From Mycobacteriaceae bacterium (GTDB lineage Bacteria; Actinomycetota; Actinomycetes; Mycobacteriales; Mycobacteriaceae): DNA of 64,000 nucleotides. The stretch lies in contig JAIEPH010000019.1 of the NCBI GenBank assembly GCA_019749805.1, positions 62,001 to 126,000 of the forward strand, given 5' to 3'. A program made the position numbers and the translations under genes. How positions within the stretch are numbered: position 1 is the stretch's first letter; each line of letters starts with the position of its first letter. Shown one piece after another: positions 16,722 through 25,814 of the stretch. The notes under the pieces were generated by a model, which saw nothing but the letters and a program-made list of their open reading frames with translations, did no database searches and was not told where the DNA came from.

Positions 16722-18155
16722 GTGAAGCGACTCAATGGCATGGACGCAATGCTGTTGTACAGCGAGGCGCCGAATCTGCACACCCACACGCTCAAGGTGG
16801 CAATCATCCATGCCGCCGACTATCCGGGCGAGTTCACCTTCGACGTGTTCCGCAGGACCGTGGCCCGTCGGCTGCACCTGCTCGATCCGCTGCGCTACCG
16901 ACTCATCGACATCCCGTGGAAACTGCACCACCCCATGTGGTTGGAGGACTGCCCAGTCGACCTCGACTATCACCTGCGTCGGGTGCGGGTGCCCGCACCT
17001 GGCGGCCGTCGCGAACTCGACGAGGTGATCGGCGACATCGCGAGCACCCCGCTGGACCGCAGCCACCCGCTGTGGGAATTCCATTTCGCCGAGGGCATGG
17101 CCGACGACCGTTTCGCGCTCATCGGCAAGGTGCATCACACCCTGGCTGACGGCGTGGCCTCGGCGAATCTGCTCGCCCGGCTCATGGACCTGACCGGCTC
17201 GAAGGCTGACGAGAACGACGACTACGTCGTATGTGAAGAGCCGACGACGACCGAACTGCTGGCGGCGGCGGGACGTGATCACGTCGCGCACGTCGCGGCG
17301 CTGCCCGGACTGGCGCGCGACGCAGCCAAGGGATTCACCCGGCTGTGGCGACGCAAGAAGGAGCGCACCGACCATCCGGACCTGGCGAAGATGTTCCGGA
17401 CGCCGCCGACGTTCCTCAACCATGTGGTCTCTCCGGCGCGGACCTTCGCCACCGCGTCGCTGTCGTTGACCGAGGTCAAGGAGACCGCCAAGACACTGGG
17501 TGTCACGTTCAACGACATCGTCCTGGCCACGGCCGCGGGCGGCCTGCGCGAACTGCTCTTGCGGTATGACGGACGCGCGGACCGTCCGCTGATCGCGTCG
17601 GTGCCGGTCAGCACGGACCTGTCACCGGATCGCGTGACCGGCAACGAGATCGGCGGGTTGTCGGTGTCGTTGCCGATCCACATCGACGATGCACTCGAGC
17701 GGGTGCGGCTGACATCGTTGTCGACCGCGCGGGCGAAGGAGGACTACGAACTCCTCGGACCCAAGCTGCAGGGGCAGATGATGGAGTATCTGCCCCCTCC
17801 GCTGACCCCGGCGTTGCTTCGGTGGCAGTCCAAGCGCGCCGCGCACAACAGGCTGATGAACGTCGCGGTGTCGAGCGTTCCCGGTCCGCGCGAGCGTGGC
17901 CACATCGGCGGTGCGCCGGTCAGTGAGATCTACTCGATCGGGGTGCTCTCGCCGGGCAGCGCCTTCAACATGACGGTCTGGAGCTATGTCGACCAAGTCG
18001 ACATCTCGATACTGTCCGACGACCAGACCTTCGACGATATCCACGAAGCAACTGACGCGATGATCCATGGGCTGAACGAAATCCGCGCGGCCGCTGGGTT
18101 GCCGCCGTTGAGCACCGTCGACACTGCGATGGCGCCTGCCCCCGCGCTGGGCTAG
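16722..18155 (+). CDS. Wax ester synthase/diacylglycerol acyltransferase (WS/DGAT)
   Basis: This 477-residue protein carries the catalytic motif HHTLADG at residues 138-144 and the C-terminal NVAVSSVPGPRE segment typical of mycobacterial Tgs proteins. It esterifies diacylglycerol or fatty alcohol with acyl-CoA to make storage lipid. GTG 16722 has AGGGGTGGG just upstream; an ATG at 16692 would lengthen it by ten residues. It converges on a FadD gene, with the two stop codons sharing the CTAG at 18152-18155. The neighbourhood WS/DGAT, FadD12-like, acyltransferase resembles the M. tuberculosis Rv1425 to Rv1428c region as I recall it. Confidence 0.92.
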   Translation: MKRLNGMDAMLLYSEAPNLHTHTLKVAIIHAADYPGEFTFDVFRRTVARRLHLLDPLRYRLIDIPWKLHHPMWLEDCPVDLDYHLRRVRVPAPGGRRELDEVIGDIASTPLDRSHPLWEFHFAEGMADDRFALIGKVHHTLADGVASANLLARLMDLTGSKADENDDYVVCEEPTTTELLAAAGRDHVAHVAALPGLARDAAKGFTRLWRRKKERTDHPDLAKMFRTPPTFLNHVVSPARTFATASLSLTEVKETAKTLGVTFNDIVLATAAGGLRELLLRYDGRADRPLIASVPVSTDLSPDRVTGNEIGGLSVSLPIHIDDALERVRLTSLSTARAKEDYELLGPKLQGQMMEYLPPPLTPALLRWQSKRAAHNRLMNVAVSSVPGPRERGHIGGAPVSEIYSIGVLSPGSAFNMTVWSYVDQVDISILSDDQTFDDIHEATDAMIHGLNEIRAAAGLPPLSTVDTAMAPAPALG

Positions 18156-19756
18156 GAGTTGCGTAGTTCGTTGCGCAGGATCTTGCCGGTACTGCCGCGG
18201 GGCAGTTCGTCGAGCACCGTGATCTCACGCGGCACCTTGTAATTGGCGAGGTTCTCGCGCACGTGCTGTTTGAGGGTGTCCGGTGTCGCCGACGCGCCCG
18301 GCTCGAGCACTACGAACGCGACCAGTCGCTGGCCGTACTGCTCGTCGTCGACTCCGAGCACCGTGGCCTCGGCCACCTCCTGATGCGCGGCCAACGTCTT
18401 CTCGACCTCGATGGGGTAGACGTTCTCGCCGCCCGAGACGATCATCTCGTCGTCTCGGCCGACCACGAACAGCCGGCCGTCCGCATCGAGGTAGCCCACG
18501 TCCCCCGATGCCATGAAACCGTCGTGGAAGTCCTTGGTGGTGCCCGAGGTGTACCCGTCGAAGAGGGTGCCGCTGCGAACGAAGATCTGCCCGGTCTCAC
18601 CGGTGGGCACCTCGTTCGACGACTCGTCGAGGATCCGGATCTCGGTGCCGTCAGCGGGTTTTCCCGCGGTGTCGGGTGCGGCGCGCAGATCCTCGGGCGT
18701 CGCGGTGGCGATCATGCCCGCCTCGGTGGCGTTGTAGTTGTTGTAGATCACGTCGCCGAATTGGTCCATGAACTTGGTGACGACATCGGGGCGCATGCGT
18801 GACCCCGATGCGGTGGCGAAGCGTAATGACCTACCGCTGTATCGGTTGCGCACGTCGTCGGGCAGATCCATGATGCGGTCGAACATGACGGGCACCACCG
18901 CCAGGCCTGTCGCGCTGTAGCGATCGATCAGGTCCAGCGTCGCTTCGGGGTCGAACTTGCGCCGCGTGATGATCGGACAGGCCAGCAATGCTGCGAACAA
19001 CAGCTGCGAGAACCCCCATGCGTGGAACATCGGCGCGACGATGACGATGGGTTCCTCCGCGCGCCAGGGAGTCCGGTCCAGCACCGCTTTCAGATCGCCG
19101 GCACCACCGCTGCCCGCAGAACGCTTGGCGCCCTTGGGTGTTCCCGTCGTGCCCGACGTGAGCAGAATGATGTCGCTCTTACGCTCGCTGGGCGTGGGCC
19201 GCTGGCCGGCATGACGGTCGATCAGCTTGTCCACGGTCAGCTCGACATCGGTCCGATCGGTCCAACCCAGGATGCGTGTGGTTTCAGGCCTGCCCTCGAG
19301 CGCCCGGCTCACGATCTCCGTGAACTCTTCGTCGTAGATGACGACATCGGCGCCCTCACGTTCAACGACCTCGGCGAGTGCGGGACCGGCGAACGACGTG
19401 TTGAGGAGCAGGACGTCGGAGCCGATGCGGTCGGCTCCCACCAGCGACTCGATGAAACCCCGGTGGTTACGGCACATCACGGCAATGGTTTTCGGAGCCG
19501 CCCCGGCGGCCTGGGACTGCAGCGCCGCGGCGAGGGCATCGCAACGGTCGTCAATCTGCTTCCAGGTGAGGGTGCCGCGTTCGTCGATCAGACCGGGCCG
19601 ATCGGGACACCGCTGCGCGGCCGTCGCGAAGCCCGATGTGGCGGTCATGCCGACCCGGCGTACCGCCGCGCCCATCCGCAGATACCGGTCGGGGCGCATC
19701 GGGGCTATCAGCCGTGCGCGCCAGAGCGTTCGAAGGAGTCCCAGAGTGTCTGCCAC
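18152..19756 (-). CDS. FadD-type long-chain acyl-CoA ligase (FadD12-like)
   Basis: This 534-residue AMP-forming ligase starts at GTG 19756. The P-loop-like motif ILLTSGTTGTPKGAKRS, the NNYNATEAG motif, ASGDVGYLDADGRLFVVGRDDEMI and the C-terminal catalytic lysine in RGSTGKILRNEL are all present. It activates a fatty or other carboxylic acid to its CoA or AMP form. The gene order WS/DGAT, ligase, acyltransferase matches the fadD12 region of M. tuberculosis from memory, so FadD12 orthology is plausible but not proven. It is six bases from the acyltransferase gene and probably co-transcribed. Confidence 0.9.
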   Translation of the reverse strand: MADTLGLLRTLWRARLIAPMRPDRYLRMGAAVRRVGMTATSGFATAAQRCPDRPGLIDERGTLTWKQIDDRCDALAAALQSQAAGAAPKTIAVMCRNHRGFIESLVGADRIGSDVLLLNTSFAGPALAEVVEREGADVVIYDEEFTEIVSRALEGRPETTRILGWTDRTDVELTVDKLIDRHAGQRPTPSERKSDIILLTSGTTGTPKGAKRSAGSGGAGDLKAVLDRTPWRAEEPIVIVAPMFHAWGFSQLLFAALLACPIITRRKFDPEATLDLIDRYSATGLAVVPVMFDRIMDLPDDVRNRYSGRSLRFATASGSRMRPDVVTKFMDQFGDVIYNNYNATEAGMIATATPEDLRAAPDTAGKPADGTEIRILDESSNEVPTGETGQIFVRSGTLFDGYTSGTTKDFHDGFMASGDVGYLDADGRLFVVGRDDEMIVSGGENVYPIEVEKTLAAHQEVAEATVLGVDDEQYGQRLVAFVVLEPGASATPDTLKQHVRENLANYKVPREITVLDELPRGSTGKILRNELRNS

Positions 19757-19762
19757 GATCCG

Positions 19763-20563
19763 TCAGCCAAGCACAGGAAAGCGGCGTTCGTTGGCGAGTT
19801 CGTCGAGCGCCTTCTGCATCACGGCCCGAACGTGGAGATCGACCATCTCGATATCGGGGTTCTCGCCGAACTCGGCGGCGATGTCGATGGGGTCGAGAAC
19901 CCGGGTGACGATCTTGGACGGCAACGGCAGGTTCGGCGGGAAGAACACCGACACCCCGAACGGGAATCCCACGCTGATCGGCAGAATCTCCGCCCGCAGC
20001 CGATTGAGGCCGAGCCGCCGGGCAATCGAGTCGCCGCGGGCGAGGAACAGCTGCGTCTCCTGCGCGCCGATCGAAACCATCGGCACGATTGGCACTCCGG
20101 TCTCAATCGCCGTCCTGACGTATCCCTTGCGGCCGTTGAAGTCGACGACATTCTCCGTGAACGTCGGGCGGTACGAGTCGTAGTCGCCGCCGGGGAACAC
20201 GAGCACGAGGGCACCGTCGCGAAGTGCCTGGGCGGCGTTCTCCCGGTTGGCTTCGATGACGCCGGCACGATGCAATAGGTCCCCGACAGGGCCGACGAAG
20301 ATGGCGTCGTGGCCGAGAGTGTAGACCGGACGATCGAAGCCGAAGTTCTTGTAGAACTCCGGTGCAAACACCAGTACGTCGGGGGTGAACATGCCGCCGG
20401 AGTGGTTGGAGACGACCAGTGCGCCGCCCGCCGCGGGGATCCGATCCAGATCGCGCACCTCGGCGCGGAAGTAGCGCTTGATGAGAGGACCGACACGGTC
20501 GACGATCTGCCGGGTGAACCCGGGATCCCATTTGGAGACCTTCTTGTCCGCCGCGTCGCTCAT
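19763..20563 (-). CDS. Lysophospholipid/glycerol-phosphate acyltransferase-like protein (Rv1428c-like)
   Basis: This 266-residue protein has a PlsC-like core. NHSGGMFTPD stands where the NHxxxxD catalytic box is expected, with the acidic residue shifted, and VFPGGDYDSYRP replaces the usual FPEGTRS. This pattern is typical of the hemolysin/DGAT2-like acyltransferase branch in actinobacteria. ATG 20563 is supported by an upstream GGGAAC. It precedes the FadD gene in the same operon, suggesting activation of an acid and transfer to a lysolipid or alcohol. A GAGAAT-type operator lies in the divergent promoter at 20632. Confidence 0.8.
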   Translation of the reverse strand: MSDAADKKVSKWDPGFTRQIVDRVGPLIKRYFRAEVRDLDRIPAAGGALVVSNHSGGMFTPDVLVFAPEFYKNFGFDRPVYTLGHDAIFVGPVGDLLHRAGVIEANRENAAQALRDGALVLVFPGGDYDSYRPTFTENVVDFNGRKGYVRTAIETGVPIVPMVSIGAQETQLFLARGDSIARRLGLNRLRAEILPISVGFPFGVSVFFPPNLPLPSKIVTRVLDPIDIAAEFGENPDIEMVDLHVRAVMQKALDELANERRFPVLG

Positions 20564-20631
20564 GATGTGTTTGTTCCCAACTTTGTGCCCCGTTACCCGT
20601 GGTGCACCGAGTAGTAGTACTCTCCGAAAAA

Positions 20632-20646
20632 GAGAATAACATATCC
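20632..20646. promoter_or_regulatory. Imperfect GAGAAT-type operator in divergent promoter
   Basis: GAGAATAACATATCC has an intact left arm and a degenerate right arm relative to GAGAAT-N3-ATTCTC. TACTCTC at 20608-20624 region precedes it and could be a further half-site. It lies between the acyltransferase/FadD operon and the dehydrogenase at 20662, 16 bases before that start codon. Confidence 0.5.
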
Positions 20647-20661
20647 GCAGGTAGGAGACAT

Positions 20662-21738
20662 ATGTCGGACACTGTGCTCGTCACCGGAGGCTTCGGCCTC
20701 GTTGGCTCCGCGACCGTGCGGCGGCTGGCGGCTATGGGGCGGCGGGTGGTGGTAGCCGACCTGGAGACACCCGCCAACGTCAAAGCCGCGCACAGGCTCC
20801 CGGCAGGCGTCGAAACGCGGTGGACCGATCTCACCGACTCCGAACAGGTGCAGCGACTGGTCTCCGAAACCGCCCCGTCGGCGATCATCCACCTCGCCGC
20901 GATCATCGCTCCCGCGATCTATCGCATCCCCAAGGTGGCGCGGCGGGTCAATGTCGACGCGACGGCGACCCTGGTCCGCATCGCCGAGGCTCAACCGGAT
21001 CCACCCCGGTTCGTCCACGCGTCCAGCAATGCGGTGTTCGGCCCCCGCAATCCGCATCTCACTCCCCTGCCGCTGACGACAGACGACCCGATGCGACCCG
21101 TCGACATCTACAGCGGGACCAAAGCAGAGGCCGAGGAGATCGTCCGGTCGTCGAGCCTGGAATGGATAGTGCTGCGATTCGGCGGCGTGCTCAGCGCCGA
21201 TCTCACGGCGCTGCCGCTCAGCGCCGACGCGATGCTGTTCGCGAGCGCACTGCCGAGCGACAACAGGGTGCAGACCGTCGACGTCCGCGATGTCGCATGG
21301 GCATGCGCGGCGGCGACCACCGCGGACGCCGCACGCGAAATCCTCCTGATCGCCGGTGACGAGTCGCACCGCCGCTGCTATGGCGACCTCGCGCCGGCCC
21401 TTGTCGAGGCGTTGGGCATGGCGGGTGCGATTCCCGAGGGAAGGCCCGGCAACCCTGCCAGCGAGACCGACTGGTTCGTGACCGACTGGATGGACACCAC
21501 CCGCGCGCAGGAAGCGCTGCAGTTCCAGCACTATTCGTGGTCCGAGATGATGGCCGAGCTCGCGGACACGTTCGGGTGGAAGCGATACCCGGCGCGCCTG
21601 ATCGTGCCGGTCGTCCGGGCGGTGATGACGCGCAGGAGCGCTTACTGGAAAGCTCCGGGTATCTACGCCGATCCGTGGGGCGTCATTCGCGCCGAATTGG
21701 GCGATCCGTCGTGGGATCCGCCGAACGGACCGCGCTGA
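20662..21738 (+). CDS. NAD-dependent epimerase/dehydratase (extended SDR, 3-beta-HSD-like)
   Basis: This 358-residue protein starts with VLVTGGFGLVGSATVRRL, the extended-SDR nucleotide motif, and has Tyr-x3-Lys in YSGTKAEAEE. The C-terminal third (RYPARLIVPVVRAVMTRR) is of the type seen in sterol or nucleotide-sugar dehydrogenases. ATG 20662 has GTAGGAG at 20651-20657. It likely oxidises or epimerises a hydroxyl on an alicyclic substrate. It is followed 17 bases later by another SDR gene. A GAGAAT-type operator lies just upstream. Confidence 0.85.
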   Translation: MSDTVLVTGGFGLVGSATVRRLAAMGRRVVVADLETPANVKAAHRLPAGVETRWTDLTDSEQVQRLVSETAPSAIIHLAAIIAPAIYRIPKVARRVNVDATATLVRIAEAQPDPPRFVHASSNAVFGPRNPHLTPLPLTTDDPMRPVDIYSGTKAEAEEIVRSSSLEWIVLRFGGVLSADLTALPLSADAMLFASALPSDNRVQTVDVRDVAWACAAATTADAAREILLIAGDESHRRCYGDLAPALVEALGMAGAIPEGRPGNPASETDWFVTDWMDTTRAQEALQFQHYSWSEMMAELADTFGWKRYPARLIVPVVRAVMTRRSAYWKAPGIYADPWGVIRAELGDPSWDPPNGPR

Positions 21739-21755
21739 CCGCATAAGGTCGCGCC

Positions 21756-22589
21756 GTGGACAGTTTTCAAGGGCGCGCTGCAGTCATCACCGGAGGGGCG
21801 AGCGGAATCGGCTTCGCCACCGCACACGAATTCGCGCTTCGCGGCGCCCGTCTCATGCTGGCCGACATCAATGAAGCCGGTCTGCAGGAGGCGGTGTCGA
21901 CGCTGCGCGACGACGGGGTCGACGCGCACGGCGTCGTCTGCGACACCCGCAAGCTCGACGACGTCGTCCACCTCGCCGACGAGGCATTCCGAGTGTTCGG
22001 CACCGTGCATGTCGTCTTCAACAATGCGGGCATCGCGTATGCGGGGTCGATCGCAGAGACCAGCCACGACGACTGGCGCTTCGTGATCGACGTCGACCTG
22101 TGGGGACCCATTCACGGTGTCGAGGCGTTTCTGCCGCGGATGATCGCGCAGGCCGAGGACAGCCACATCGTCTTCACATCGTCGTTCGCCGGTCTCATTC
22201 CCAATGTGGGACTCGGGCCGTACTGCGTCGCCAAGTACGGCGTCGTGGCTCTGGCGGAGACACTCTCACGGGAGGTGCGGGCCAACGGGATCGGAGTTTC
22301 GGTGCTCTGCCCGATGATCGTGGCCACCGATTTGATGTCCAACAGCGAGCGGGTGAGAAGCGCGGACTACGGTCCTGAGTCGACGTCCTGGCCTCCGCAG
22401 GAGCTGCCGTCCGCGTCGACCGATCCGGAGGTTCGTGCCGAGGACGTCGCCCGGCTGACCGCCGACGCGATCCTCGCCAACCGTCTCTACATCGTGCCGC
22501 ATCAGGCGTCGCGCCCCTCGATCCAGCGCAGATTCGAGCGCATCGACCGCGCCTTCGATGATCAGATCGCTGAGGGGTGGACCCACTGA
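21756..22589 (+). CDS. Short-chain dehydrogenase/reductase
   Basis: This 277-residue classical SDR starts at GTG 21756. It has AAVITGGASGIGFATAHEFA, NNAGIAYAG, the Ser in SSFAGLIPN and YCVAKYG for Tyr-x3-Lys. A C-terminal extension of about 60 residues follows the core. It probably uses NAD(P) to interconvert an alcohol and ketone. It is second in a two-gene operon with the extended SDR, and abuts the converging SDR at 22590. Confidence 0.88.
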   Translation: MDSFQGRAAVITGGASGIGFATAHEFALRGARLMLADINEAGLQEAVSTLRDDGVDAHGVVCDTRKLDDVVHLADEAFRVFGTVHVVFNNAGIAYAGSIAETSHDDWRFVIDVDLWGPIHGVEAFLPRMIAQAEDSHIVFTSSFAGLIPNVGLGPYCVAKYGVVALAETLSREVRANGIGVSVLCPMIVATDLMSNSERVRSADYGPESTSWPPQELPSASTDPEVRAEDVARLTADAILANRLYIVPHQASRPSIQRRFERIDRAFDDQIAEGWTH

Positions 22590-23396
22590 CTAGCCGGGCC
22601 CCAGCTGATAGTCGCCGGTCTGGGGGTGGTGATACCAACCGCTCGCGGCTTGTGTCCCCCCGTCGACGTGGATGGTCTGGCCGGTGATATAGCTCGACAT
22701 CTCGGATGCGAGAAAGACTGCGGCCCCGGCTATCTCATCGACATGGCCGGGCCGGTTCATCGGAATGCCTGGAGCGTCGGCGTCCTGGATTGTGCCGCCG
22801 GACAGCGCGATGATGCCTTCGGTCAGTGTCAGATCGGGGGCCAAGGCATTGACGCGGATATTGTGGGTCGCCAGCTCGAGGGCCGCGGTCTTGGTGTAGT
22901 TGATGACGCCGGCTTTCGCCGCCGCGTACGCCGCATAGCCCGGTGCCGCACGGGCGCCCTCGATCGACGTGACGTTGACGATGCTGCCGGGCATGCCGGC
23001 CGCCACCAGACGCCGCACCACCCGTTGCGTGCACAGCAGCACATGACGAAGGTTGCTCTTGTACAGCGCATCCCAGCCGTTCTCCGTGGTGTCGAGCAGC
23101 GGCGACTTGAACACTCCGCCGGCGTTGTTCACCAGGATCGAGACCTCGCCGAGGTTGTCGACGGTGCGCTGCAGTGCCGCATCGACCTGCCCGCTATCTC
23201 TCACGTCGACGACGATGCCCAGTGCACCAAGACTTTCCGCGGTCGATGCGCAGGTTTCGGCGTCGCGCTCCCAGATGGCGATCTTTGCGCCGAACGCCGC
23301 CAATCCTTCGGCGACGCCTCGGCCGATGCCGGCGCCCCCACCGGTCACCACCGCGACTCGGCCGGTGAGCAGGATGTCCGACGGTTCGATGGCCAC
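22590..23396 (-). CDS. Short-chain dehydrogenase/reductase, last gene of nine-gene operon
   Basis: This 268-residue SDR has VAVVTGGGAGIGRGVAEGLA, NNAGGVFKS, the catalytic Ser in VNVTSIEGARA, and YAAYAAAKAG with Tyr-x3-Lys. It ends with GQTIHVDGGTQAASGW, typical of the FabG-like branch. It sits nine bases after the double CaiB gene and closes the operon that begins with TetR at 32542. A hydroxyacyl-CoA or cyclic alcohol is a likely substrate, but that is inference. Confidence 0.88.
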   Translation of the reverse strand: MAIEPSDILLTGRVAVVTGGGAGIGRGVAEGLAAFGAKIAIWERDAETCASTAESLGALGIVVDVRDSGQVDAALQRTVDNLGEVSILVNNAGGVFKSPLLDTTENGWDALYKSNLRHVLLCTQRVVRRLVAAGMPGSIVNVTSIEGARAAPGYAAYAAAKAGVINYTKTAALELATHNIRVNALAPDLTLTEGIIALSGGTIQDADAPGIPMNRPGHVDEIAGAAVFLASEMSSYITGQTIHVDGGTQAASGWYHHPQTGDYQLGPG

Positions 23397-23405
23397 CGGT
23401 TGAGG

Positions 23406-25814
23406 CTAGCCCGTCTTGGCCTTGCTGGGCCCCATCGCCGGGGCATGTCCGGTCACGCCCTGCGCTTGAAGGTCGGCGATCTCCTCGTCGGTGAGTCCCA
23501 GCTCGGACAGCAGTTCGTGATTGTGCTGGCCTAGTAGCGGAGCCGGCGCGGTGTGGACGCGCTCCGGGCCGCGCGAGAACGTGAACGGCAGGGTGCTGTG
23601 CGGCGTTCGCGCGTTGACCGGATGCCCGACGTCCTCGAAGAAGCCGCGGGCCGCCAGTTGCGCAATCTCGGTCTGGCGGTGCGGTTGCATGACCTTGGCC
23701 ACCGGCACACCGCGCTCCCACAGCGTGTCGACGATGTCGTCACCAGTGCGGCCGGCGCACCATTTCGCGATGTGCTCGTCGATGTCGTCGTGACGGGCGC
23801 GCCTGCCCGCCGCGGTGCTCAATTCGGGGTCCGCCGCCCAGTCGCGACGGCCGACGGCTTCGCAGAGACCCACCCATTGCGCGTCGGTCTCAACCGCGAT
23901 GGCAACCCAGCAGTCGGCACGCCCGAACTCGTCGATCTCGTTGGTGCGGTAGAGGTTCTGCGGCGCCGCGGTCGGTCCGCGGTTGCCGTCGCGGTTCAGC
24001 AGTGCGCCGTACGCGGAGAACTCGATCGGTTGTTCAGCGGCCACGCTCAGCGCGGCGTCGACCATCGCGGCCTCGACAAGCAGTCCCTGCCCGGTGCGCC
24101 GCCGGTGCTCGAGCGCCACGAGCAGGGCGTTGAGAGCATGAATGCCCGCGTTCGGATCGCCGACCGAATAAGGCTCGTAAGGGTTGCGGTCGGGATAACC
24201 GGTCAGCCAGCTGATTCCCGATGCCGCTTCGATCACGTAGGCGAAGGCGGGGTTGTCGCGCCATGGACCGTCCAGACCGAAGCCCGGCATTCGCAGCATC
24301 ACGACATCCTGCCGAATGGCTTGCACCCAAGCGAAATCAAGACCGATCTGATCGATCACGCGGGGCGTGAAGTTCTCGACGATCACATCGCAGGTGGCGA
24401 TGAGGCGGTTGAGTAAATCGCGACCGGTCGCGCTCTGCAGGTCGAGCGTCAAACCCTTCTTGTTCGTGTTGAGCCCGGAGAAGATCGGCGACTTCTCCCA
24501 CCATTGGTCCTCGGTGACGGGGATGCCTGCGATGAGCCGGGTGCCGTCGGGACGCCGGGTCGACTCCACGTGAATGACTTCGGCGCCGAGCATCGCGAGG
24601 ATATGTGTGCACGACGGGCCCGCCCAGAACGTCGTCATATCTAGCACGCGCAGCCCCTCGAACGGGAGGCCGGCCGACATGACTTCGGCTTCGCGACGCG
24701 GACGATTATCGCGCGAGCGGTAGTGCTCGGTGTGTTCACCCAGCCGCGGCGCGGGTTCCGGCGCGCGAAGCACCATCGGCGACGTCCGGTAGGGATGGCC
24801 GGGCTGGGAGAAGCCATCGCGGGGGTTGACCACGAAGGAGCCGCGCTCGACGAAGTGATCGAGGCCGGTGACGTTCGCGCCGTTGGCAACCGGGGCGTTC
24901 GGTATCCGGAACGCGGTGGCCAGGTCCCTGATCTCGTCGACGGTCTGACTCTCGACCCACGCGTACAGCTCATCGGACTTCTCGTTGGCCTGCTCGGTGA
25001 TGGACAGCGGTGAATCCTCGTCGATCCAGTCCTGGTGTCCGGTCATCGCGCACAGGTCGAACCACTGCTGCGCGGTGCCGCAGCCGATGTCGATGAGACC
25101 GTCCTTGGCGCGGGCGATGCCGGGAACGGTCAATCGTCTGGCGTCGCGCCATGGCCGGCCGAGCATCTCGTAGTAGGCCACCGGGTAATAGGTCAGGCCG
25201 AGGATCTGGGTCTCCAGCATCGACAGGTCGACCAGTTCTGCGCCGCCCCGCAAACGCGACGCCAGCGTGGCGGCGCTGGCGTAGGCACCCGCCAGGTACT
25301 CGCCGACCTGCCCGCCGACGTACACGGGTGCGCGATCGGCCGAGCCGCGACCGAGGCCAACGATACCGCCGGACCACGCCTGCAGCGTGAACTCCGTTGC
25401 GGGACGGTCAGACCACGGTCCGTCGAGACCGAACGGGGTGATCGAGGTGACCGTCAGGTGCGGGTGGGCGGACAAGATCGCGGCGGGCGTGAGCACGGAG
25501 TGTTCAGCGACCGAGGACCCGCGCGACCACACGACCGCGTGGGCGCCGTCCAGCAAAGCGTTGACATAGTCGATATCGGCATCAACGTCGGCGACCACGC
25601 TGTGCTTCGAGCACGCCAGAAAACTGAACAACGCACCGTCGTCACCCGGTGCGATCTCGGCACCGGAGGCCGACCATCGGCGCAGTGGATCACCCTCTGG
25701 CGGCTCGACTTTGACAACCGTGGCGCCGGCCTCGGCGAGCAGTTTGGTGCAATAGGCACCCGCGATGCCGACGGACAGGTCGACGACGGTATAGCCGTCA
25801 AGCGGAGGGGCCAC
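23406..25814 (-). CDS. Double-domain CaiB/BaiF CoA-transferase
   Basis: This 802-residue protein is two class III CoA-transferase domains in tandem, at about residues 1-365 and 383-790; a single-domain enzyme is about 400 residues. Each has the N-terminal VVDLS/VLDMT segment and the LEAGATVVKVE or MLGAEVIHVE motif. At the place of the catalytic Asp of formyl-CoA transferase, domain 2 has Asp586 (AAMVDAAL) but domain 1 has Glu201 (LSMLETQI). It probably activates a carboxylic acid by exchanging CoA between acyl groups. GTG 25814 shares one base with the preceding stop. Fused CaiB proteins occur in actinobacteria. Confidence 0.88.
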   Translation of the reverse strand: MAPPLDGYTVVDLSVGIAGAYCTKLLAEAGATVVKVEPPEGDPLRRWSASGAEIAPGDDGALFSFLACSKHSVVADVDADIDYVNALLDGAHAVVWSRGSSVAEHSVLTPAAILSAHPHLTVTSITPFGLDGPWSDRPATEFTLQAWSGGIVGLGRGSADRAPVYVGGQVGEYLAGAYASAATLASRLRGGAELVDLSMLETQILGLTYYPVAYYEMLGRPWRDARRLTVPGIARAKDGLIDIGCGTAQQWFDLCAMTGHQDWIDEDSPLSITEQANEKSDELYAWVESQTVDEIRDLATAFRIPNAPVANGANVTGLDHFVERGSFVVNPRDGFSQPGHPYRTSPMVLRAPEPAPRLGEHTEHYRSRDNRPRREAEVMSAGLPFEGLRVLDMTTFWAGPSCTHILAMLGAEVIHVESTRRPDGTRLIAGIPVTEDQWWEKSPIFSGLNTNKKGLTLDLQSATGRDLLNRLIATCDVIVENFTPRVIDQIGLDFAWVQAIRQDVVMLRMPGFGLDGPWRDNPAFAYVIEAASGISWLTGYPDRNPYEPYSVGDPNAGIHALNALLVALEHRRRTGQGLLVEAAMVDAALSVAAEQPIEFSAYGALLNRDGNRGPTAAPQNLYRTNEIDEFGRADCWVAIAVETDAQWVGLCEAVGRRDWAADPELSTAAGRRARHDDIDEHIAKWCAGRTGDDIVDTLWERGVPVAKVMQPHRQTEIAQLAARGFFEDVGHPVNARTPHSTLPFTFSRGPERVHTAPAPLLGQHNHELLSELGLTDEEIADLQAQGVTGHAPAMGPSKAKTG

